A stretch of DNA of 64,000 nt from positions 1,761,701 through 1,825,700 of the forward strand of contig OZ024828.1 of NCBI GenBank assembly GCA_964016985.1, in the 5' to 3' direction. Below, one piece after another: positions 58,084 through 64,000 of the stretch. A program made the translations under genes and the position numbers. How positions within the stretch are numbered: position 1 is the first letter of the stretch; each line of letters starts with the position of its first letter. The stretch comes from Anodontia alba (lineage: Eukaryota > Mollusca > Bivalvia > Lucinida > Lucinidae). Under the pieces are notes generated by a model. It was not told the DNA's origin and did no database searches. It saw only the letters and a list, made by a program, of their open reading frames with translations.

Positions 58084-58760
58084 CCCCCGCCCCCCCCCCC
58101 CACCCCACCCCCCAGTGTGGAACAAACCAGATTAGCTTGTGCAGCCTAATCAAGATCAAAGAATTTCGTTATAATTGTTTTGAGTAATATTTCTTTCCTT
58201 TTATTAAAGAATAAAATATGCTGAAACACTGATGATCAACTTCGCTGAAATTTATTGCGATGTATCAGCAATGCTAATCCTTTCATTAAATCCTTATCCA
58301 GTGAAAATGTCCCTTTGTGCATGTGTTACTCAGATCAGAGTACGTGACACGTACGTGCAGAATGGTGTCCACTCAGTTGGCTGATTAGGTCATTGGTATA
58401 AAATACTGTAATACATGAATCACACAGTATCCAGCTAATGCAGAGACTGATCAGATTTGTTAAATATGAATATGTTCATTTTTACTTGTTAGAACCGTTA
58501 CTTTTTAAATAAGATGCATTTTGTTATGTGGTCAGTCAGCAAAAAATTTGCTGGAGAGTTTTCAAAGTGTTAGAATTCCCACTAAGAAAACATTTTTGGC
58601 AGGATTATTCAAATATTGTAATCTATAGCACATGGTATTTAAATATTAGAAGACGATGTCCTGTAGTAACAGCAGATCCTATCAAATGAAACAAATGTTT
58701 GGACGAGCAGCAATTACCCGGATCAGAATGAGTAGTGCACACTCTAATGTAGAATTTTGT
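58084..58760. other. C-rich run and unassigned sequence
   Basis: 58084-58113 is a C-rich tract. The remainder is AT-rich with no recognisable ORF or repeat apart from AGAAGACGAT-type motifs that recur at about 59100, 60645 and 60780. Confidence 0.5.
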
Positions 58761-59061
58761 TTGTTTGTGTTGGGGTTTTACGGCCCAGTCAACCCAATGG
58801 GGTCATGTCGAGCGCGGTCAGTTTCCCTAACCACACGTTTACTGCGCAGGCTTAGTCCTCTAAGCGGCTAACCAGTATTGTGCACATTCTTTCGCCAGAA
58901 ACTGACAACTGCCCTTCTTGAATCAGCGGAAGGGAAAGAATAACCGTGGAAAATATTTCATGATCAATCTTCACGAAAGAATGTTGCCGACCTCGGTGGG
59001 GGTTGAACCCGCGACCTCCTGATCTCCAGTCGGACAGCGCATCCAACTGAGCCACCGAGGC
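58761..59061 (-). mobile_element. tRNA-derived SINE with 12-bp target duplication
   Basis: Best preserved copy with 16911-17215. GTAGAATTTTGT lies at 58749-58760 and 59062-59073. On the minus strand the head runs from about 59062 to 58985 with A and B boxes. Confidence 0.88.
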
Positions 59062-59336
59062 GTAGAATTTTGTATATTGCAAGCTATATATCTAAATATT
59101 AGAAGACGATATACTGGAGTAACGGCAGATCATATTGAATAAAATAATGTATAGACGAACAGTAACGAACCAGGTCAAAATGTGTAGATGCGCATGCTTA
59201 TCTAGAATATTTAGCATGAAAGATGATCTACATACGTGCAAATGAAATAAATCAGTTTAATATACTATGGTTCTAGGCGTGTCCGTGCGACAATGCACTC
59301 GATCACGCTCATGCATTATTGCTTCTTTCATGTCAA

Positions 59337-59657
59337 GTCAAAAAAGGTAAGAGAAAAGTCCAGGGAGTGCGACAGTCACAAACCGCAGCCCTTCCCAGAC
59401 CCCAAGAGGAAGAGGAAACCGACAAATCTAAACAAGCACAAACCGAACAAACATACGAAAAGCACTAAGATTAGCTCTCTCTTCCCCAAGCGAGGTAATC
59501 GCAATACTAAAAAACACAAGAACAAAATGACACACGGAAAGACATACAACAAATCGCCTCGTAGAATAAACCACAAAGCAACAAAGAGTAAGACTTACAC
59601 CGGGACCACCGCCTTAGCACGGTCGGTAGAGCAAACCACCGGGGGTTTGCAGGAGTA
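59337..59657 (-). repeat. Retroelement 3' region, copy c, inverted
   Basis: Complement of 55745-56060, from GGTAAGAGAAAAGTCCAGGG to CGGTAGAGCAAACCACCGG. It sits alone without a reverse transcriptase at its left. Confidence 0.8.
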
Positions 59658-59829
59658 ACGACAGCTCGTATTGAATGAAACAATGTATGGACGAGCAGCA
59701 ATGAACCAGATCAGTATGCGTGGATGCACATGCTAATCTAGAATTTTGCATTTAGTAAACTTCAGGCCAGAGAAAATTAATATCCAGATTCTCATCCCCA
59801 TCCGCCCCTAAAAATCTGACCAAATAAAA

Positions 59830-60180
59830 AATTTCGAGGTGGAAAATTTTTTCAGACATAACTGGACTTTTGCTGAAAACAGATTTTATATCACTTTTAA
59901 TTCAATTAATGACTTCAATTTTCCCATTGTTAACTTTCCATTCCTGAGCAGTAATATCCCTTCTACACCAGCATACGGCGTTTACGTTTCACAGTTAATC
60001 CGTTATGCCAAAACCTGTTCAAATTATCAGGACTTCATGGAGCGTGGGAAAGTGCTCACTACAAAGTTGTTGAGCCAGGGGTATCAAAAAAACCAAACAG
60101 GTAGCAACGCTTAAGAAGTTCTATGGGAAACATCATGATCTAGTCAATCCCTGCAATGTGGCAATCTAATTGTTTCTGAT
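59830..60180 (+). pseudogene. Divergent reverse transcriptase fragment, copy 3
   Basis: FNFPIVNFPFLSSNIPSTPA and YGVYVSQLIRYAK correspond to the same segment as copies 1 and 2 but belong to a clearly different lineage. After GYQK the frame shifts to VATLKKFYGKHHDLVNPCNV. No catalytic motif is present. Confidence 0.7.
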
Positions 60181-60896
60181 GTTTTTGCCAGTGACGCGCC
60201 ATAAGTAGACTTCCCAAATCCCGGAATACGCTTCTACCGATATTTCCTTCGTTCATGCCTATGGGCATGGTGGGCGAAGCTTGCTTACCAAGTAATGCTT
60301 ACTATCCGCGGACGCCTGATTACACCCTTTGTTCCGGGGTCCATGTCTGTTGGTCTGAATATTCTGATTCGTCATTCGTTTATGGATTTATGAGTTTGGA
60401 TTACGGCTTTGGTACCATGACCACAACTACTTTTAAGAACTGAAATGAATTAGTATTAAAACAAGATTTTCTTCTGTTTGTACATGGTACTTAGTGTCAG
60501 TTATGTTGTTTTGCTATGATTGACCTTTTCACTGTACGGCTCAGGAATAAAAGTAAAAAATAAAATCCACCCACCCACTCCATTTTTTTCTAAAATCTGG
60601 ATGAGAATCTAATATTTAATTTTCTCTAGCTTTATTTAAATGTTAGAAGATGATGTCGGAGTAACGTCAGATCGTATCGAATGAAACGATGTATGAATCA
60701 ACAGCAATAAACAAGATCACAATGCGCAAATTACATGCTAGTCTAGAATTTCGTATATAGCATGCTATATTTAATTATTAGAAGATGATGTGTCGGAGTA
60801 ACGGCGGATCATATAGAATGAAACAATGCATGAATGAGCAGCAAAGAACAAGATCAGAATGCGCGGATGCACATGGTAATCTAGAATTTTGCATAT
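60181..60896. other. Probable 3' sequence of copy 3 and AT-rich repeats
   Basis: 60190-60440 has open stretches after the third RT fragment (YGFMSLDYGFGTM) and may be its 3' region. 60620-60896 holds two related units with AATGAAACRATGYATGAAT. No complete gene. Confidence 0.4.
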
Positions 60897-61812
60897 AGCA
60901 AAAAAGGTAAGAGAAAAGTCCAGGGAGTGCCACAATCACAAACCGCAGCCCTTCCCAGACCCCAAGAGGAAGAGGAAACCGACAAATCCAGACAAGCACA
61001 AATCGAACAAACGTACGAAAAGCACTGAGATTAGCTCTCTCTTCCCCAAGCGAGGTAATCGCAATGCTAAAAGGACTGAAAACACAAGAACAAAATGACA
61101 CAAAATGACACACGGAAAGACATACAACAAATCGCCTCGTAGAATAAACCACAAAGCAACAAAGAGTAAGACTAACACCGGGACCACCGCCTTAGGACGG
61201 TCAGTAGAGTAAACCACCGGGGGGTTTAAAGCACTTTTACAGCTAGCTAACTTCACCCTGGGTCCCGATGCTACTCTTAATACATATCGTCAAGCCCCAA
61301 CCCACTGGTTAAAGTTTTACGAAGAGGCCGTCATTGACGATATATCTTTGGCTTGGCCCGCCGTGGTTCTACTATTGGTTTTCATTTACTCTGGCATACA
61401 GTAGAATTAGCCATGTTTATTATAGTGATTAATTTGATTTTTGTGTTTTCGCTTTGATGCATTGACTGAGTTGGGAGCCTTTATGCGAACCGAATTTTTA
61501 TGTGTTTCTGTATTGAGAGTAGCATCGGGACCCAGAGTGAAGTTAGCTAGCTGTAAAAGTTCTTTAAACCCCCCGATTCTACGAGGCGATTTGTTGTATG
61601 TCTTTCCATGTGCCATTTTGTTCTTGTGTGTGTGTTTTTTTAGTCCTTTTAGTATTGCGATTACCTCGCTTGAGGAAGAGAGAGCTAATCTTAGTGCTTT
61701 TTGTACTTTTGTTCGATTTGTGCTTGTTTGGATTTGTCGGTTTCCTCTTCCTCTTGGGGTCTGGGAAGGGCTGCGGTTTGTGATTGTGGCACTCCCTGGA
61801 CTTTTCTCTTGT
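60897..61812. repeat. Retroelement 3' regions d and e as a head-to-head palindrome
   Basis: 60897-61334 is the inverted copy (GGTAAGAGAAAAGTCCAGGG to CAAGCCCCAACCCACTGG..GGCCGTCATTG). 61335-61812 is the direct copy ending CTCCCTGGACTTTTCTCTTG. The two arms point at each other with no reverse transcriptase between. Internal deletions differ between arms. Confidence 0.8.
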
Positions 61813-62117
61813 TTTATCAAAAGTAAAATAAATACGCTGTAAATACATTTTGTAAATAAATAAATAAATAAAGAAATAAAAATAAAATATAAAGAAGTAA
61901 ATAAATAAAACGAATACAATTTACAAAGATACATATTACTTTAGTTGTAAAAACATGGTTAAATATGGTCCAACAGGTATTTATGACTTGGTCCAACTAG
62001 AATTGGTCCAAGGAATACACCCCATCTGGTCCAACTGATAATCACTTGGACCAGTCCAAGGTCCAATGGTCCAAGTGATAAGGTCCAAGGAACACACTGA
62101 CCCCCTCTTCCTTTTGT

Positions 62118-63029
62118 TTAAGTTTCAATGCATGTCATGCTTTGATCAGCCTGTTTATGCACATTGATATATGTGATTAAGTATGATAACTTTTACGTCT
62201 CTGCTTAGAGACAGTAGTATCACCTTGAGAGATTCACAATTCCTTTGATGGTCACAATTTGGTCATACATGACAGACAAATCCCTTTTCACGCAGATTTA
62301 ACCAACCCTTTTTCAAACAGCATCACGAGCCTTTGTCCATCCGGGAATAATCATGAGCAGTGAGGGGTGGGGGGGGGGGTACTCTGAATTTTGCCTGCTA
62401 TATTGGCTATCATTTGGGTTTAGAATTTTGAATTTTACTATTTTGGGGTTTAGGGAAAAAAGTGGCTAATTTTGGGTGTTGGCCATTTCCGGGTACTTTT
62501 TGGGGTCATTTTCAGAACTGACTATTTTTAGATCTGTCGAAATTCTCGGTATTTTGAGGGGTTAGAACCTTTTATCATTACGAAAACATGCCTATTTTAA
62601 GATACTGAAAATTTTACCAGGACAAAAATGAAATTTTTCGCATAAAAAAATCTAATATTTTTCATATTTCTGTGCAAAACATAGATTGCAGGTACTCATC
62701 AGAACCGAGTACCCACAATCTATGCTTTTGAGCAGAAATAAGAAACATAATGTATACCCCTGTAAGCCCCAGTTTTACTATATAACAGTAGAGTTTAAGG
62801 GGGTATGTTTTATAGGCATGTTTTCGTGATGTTGAACTGATAGTTGTTTTTATTTGGTTTTAACAGCTCTATTTCGGTTATTCATCAGTTCAATGCCATT
62901 AAAGTAAAACAAAGCTGCTGTTAAAATGTTTAAAGCATTTTATTATTAATATAATCATTATATAGGAAAAATAAATGACCTTCTTTAGAAGATTTTACTT
63001 ATAGCCGTCTTCTTATGCCACTTGGTTGA
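62118..63029. mobile_element. Right part of ACCAAGTGGC-type inverted-repeat element, with insertion
   Basis: 62118-62360 matches 25437-25685. The terminus AGCCGTCTTCTTATGCCACTTGG at about 63002-63024 matches the end near 25820. Between them lie a G run (62366-62380), a GGGTTTAG-rich stretch and a foldback C copy. Confidence 0.6.
62652..62748. mobile_element. Foldback element, family C
   Basis: Palindrome with CATATTTCTGTGCAAAACATA and its complement around GTACTCATCAGAACC. Confidence 0.8.
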
Positions 63030-63139
63030 AACCTTCTTGACCGAGAGTGCACGATGACTGTGCGACTAGTGTCAAAAAATTCCGGTGTTAGGGTAAATGC
63101 GTTACCGCATAGATTGCACTTTTATACTTTCGGTTCAGA
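63030..63139 (+). promoter_or_regulatory. Presumed short promoter / 5' UTR of the APEX2-like gene
   Basis: Only about 110 bp separate the end of an old inverted-repeat element (ACTTGGT terminus near 63029) from the start codon. The interval has several CpG dinucleotides and no obvious TATA box at a usual distance. The assignment rests on position alone. Confidence 0.3.
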
Positions 63140-63259
63140 ATGAAAATTTTATCATGGAATATAAATGGTATCAGAGCAAGCAAGGTCGACTTGAAAAAAT
63201 TATTCGATTCTCTAGATGCAGATGTAATTTGCCTCCAAGAGACAAAAGTTACACGTACG
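63140..63259 (+). CDS. APEX2: First coding exon of AP endonuclease 2 (APEX2-like), partial gene
   Basis: The ATG at 63140 opens MKILSWNINGIR, followed by LFDSLDADVICLQETKVTR. This is the N-terminal core of the exonuclease III / APE fold. Asn7 and Glu34 are the expected active-site and metal-binding residues. The DADVICLQETKVTR wording is much closer to APE2 proteins, which clean 3' ends and abasic sites in nuclear DNA, than to LINE endonucleases. Similarity stops after KVTR, and two GT donors are available (after 63254 or after 63259), so the exon end is approximate. The rest of the gene was not found before 64000 and must lie to the right. No in-frame ATG upstream is plausible. Confidence 0.75.
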
Positions 63260-64000
63260 GTGATATTTTTGGAAGTCCCAATCAAATTATCCTATGTAAA
63301 CAAAGGGTCTTCTTTGGGTAGAAATCTTCAGCTGATCTTTACCTTGTAAATTACAGGTTGTAGATTGCCCCTCTCAAAACTGCAGTTCCAGATAAAATGG
63401 ATAAATTCCCAGCATCACAAAACCAATTTCAGTGCTGCGATGGAGTGTTTGAGGCCCAGTCATTTTTTTTTTTTTTCATGTAAAGGGCCTCAAAAAAAGG
63501 GCAGCGGCATGGTTCACTCTACATAAAATGGAATACAGATAAATGTGTAATCGTCACCCTAGGACTTTTTGTTTGCTAATTTAAACATATCATTGTTTCC
63601 AGAGTTAACGAAAATAAAAGCTTACTATCTATCCATCAATCTATATTTTTTTCCGAAGAATACGGGTACCGATTATCTCATTTATCTCATTAATACCTGT
63701 AAATGCTACCTATGCAAACACCTGCTTGTTTATTAATTACTGGATATCAGGGCTTCCGTTAAGCGGACGTACGGCGTATATTACGCCCTGAGATTGCCAC
63801 CGAACGTCCAAATTGAACATCAAAGACGTACCGCGGACTTCCGAAATTTCTTTTGTCCATCCAAAATCGATACCCGTGACGTCCAAAACTGTCAAAACCC
63901 CCGCCCACTTTTAACGAGTTGTATGATGTTTGCCCCGCCTACTTATCGGAAATTCACTACCTGTGTTCACTGAGCTTCTAAGGACGTCCCACTTTCCGCT
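63260..64000. other. Presumed first intron of the APEX2-like gene
   Basis: No second exon is recognised. A T run lies at 63463-63477. From 63751 a CpG-rich stretch (GGGCTTCCGTTAAGCGGACG) is unlike the surroundings and may be a repeat. Confidence 0.4.

Larger units (their letters stand above)
51539..62103. mobile_element. Nested composite bounded by CCTTGGACC-type inverted repeats
   Basis: 51539-51618 (GGGTCAGAGCATTCCTTGG, CACTTGGACCATTG, CAAGTGATTATCAGTTGG) is matched in complement by about 61990-62103, and a third, direct copy starts near 56698. Removing the MULE at 51619-54803 restores a left terminus continuing through GGGTGTATTCCTTGG, as in the other copies. The interior is made of reverse-transcriptase element fragments. 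No target duplication flanks the outer ends. Confidence 0.55.

Overview
The window is eukaryotic nuclear DNA. It is AT-rich, has few genes and is packed with transposable elements. Introns with GT..AG borders, a LEM-domain nuclear-envelope gene, an APE2-type endonuclease exon, a mariner, a hAT with a BED finger, a MULE, tRNA-headed SINEs and many 130-170 bp minisatellites all point to an invertebrate animal. The density of foldback MITEs and of minisatellite-cored elements is what I would expect of a bivalve mollusc, but that placement is inference.

Two host genes can be supported. A LEM-domain gene lies on the minus strand with five coding exons from 39737 down to 24374. Every junction has GT..AG and matching phase, and the exons join into a 182-residue protein with a LEM domain, an acidic run, a Q/S/T-rich basic stretch, one transmembrane segment and a short tail. 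It is a LAP2/emerin-type inner nuclear membrane protein, and its introns are filled with MITEs. At the right edge (63140, plus) is the first coding exon of an AP endonuclease 2 (APEX2-like) gene whose remainder lies beyond the window.

Layout. 1-10.2 kb: two paralogous blocks present twice, a 130-bp minisatellite, simple repeats and a bipartite palindromic repeat. 10.4-18.4 kb: SINEs, MITEs and three minisatellite-cored elements. 19.5-20.9 kb: a dead mariner inside a foldback element. 21-24 kb: another minisatellite and hairpin MITEs. 24.4-39.7 kb: the LEM gene. 39.8-47.1 kb: SINE, MITEs, palindromic repeat, minisatellites. 47.2-48.1 kb: a short hAT element whose only ORF is a BED zinc finger. 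48.3-48.5 kb: a CpG-dense segment with a perfect CRE. 51.5-62.1 kb: a nested composite bounded by related inverted repeats. It holds a 3.2-kb MULE with a 9-bp target duplication, several broken copies of a reverse-transcriptase element whose 3' region occurs in both orientations, and a tandem pair of tRNA-like repeats. 62.1-63.0 kb: the right part of an old inverted-repeat element ending about 110 bp before the APEX2-like start codon.

The most notable structures are the spliced LEM gene; a group of minisatellite elements sharing one architecture (ACAAGAG-like start, short family-specific hairpin, tandem core, GGACGGAC-type tail); and the 51.5-62.1 kb composite with palindromic retroelement arms. 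All homology statements are from reading the sequence, without database searches.
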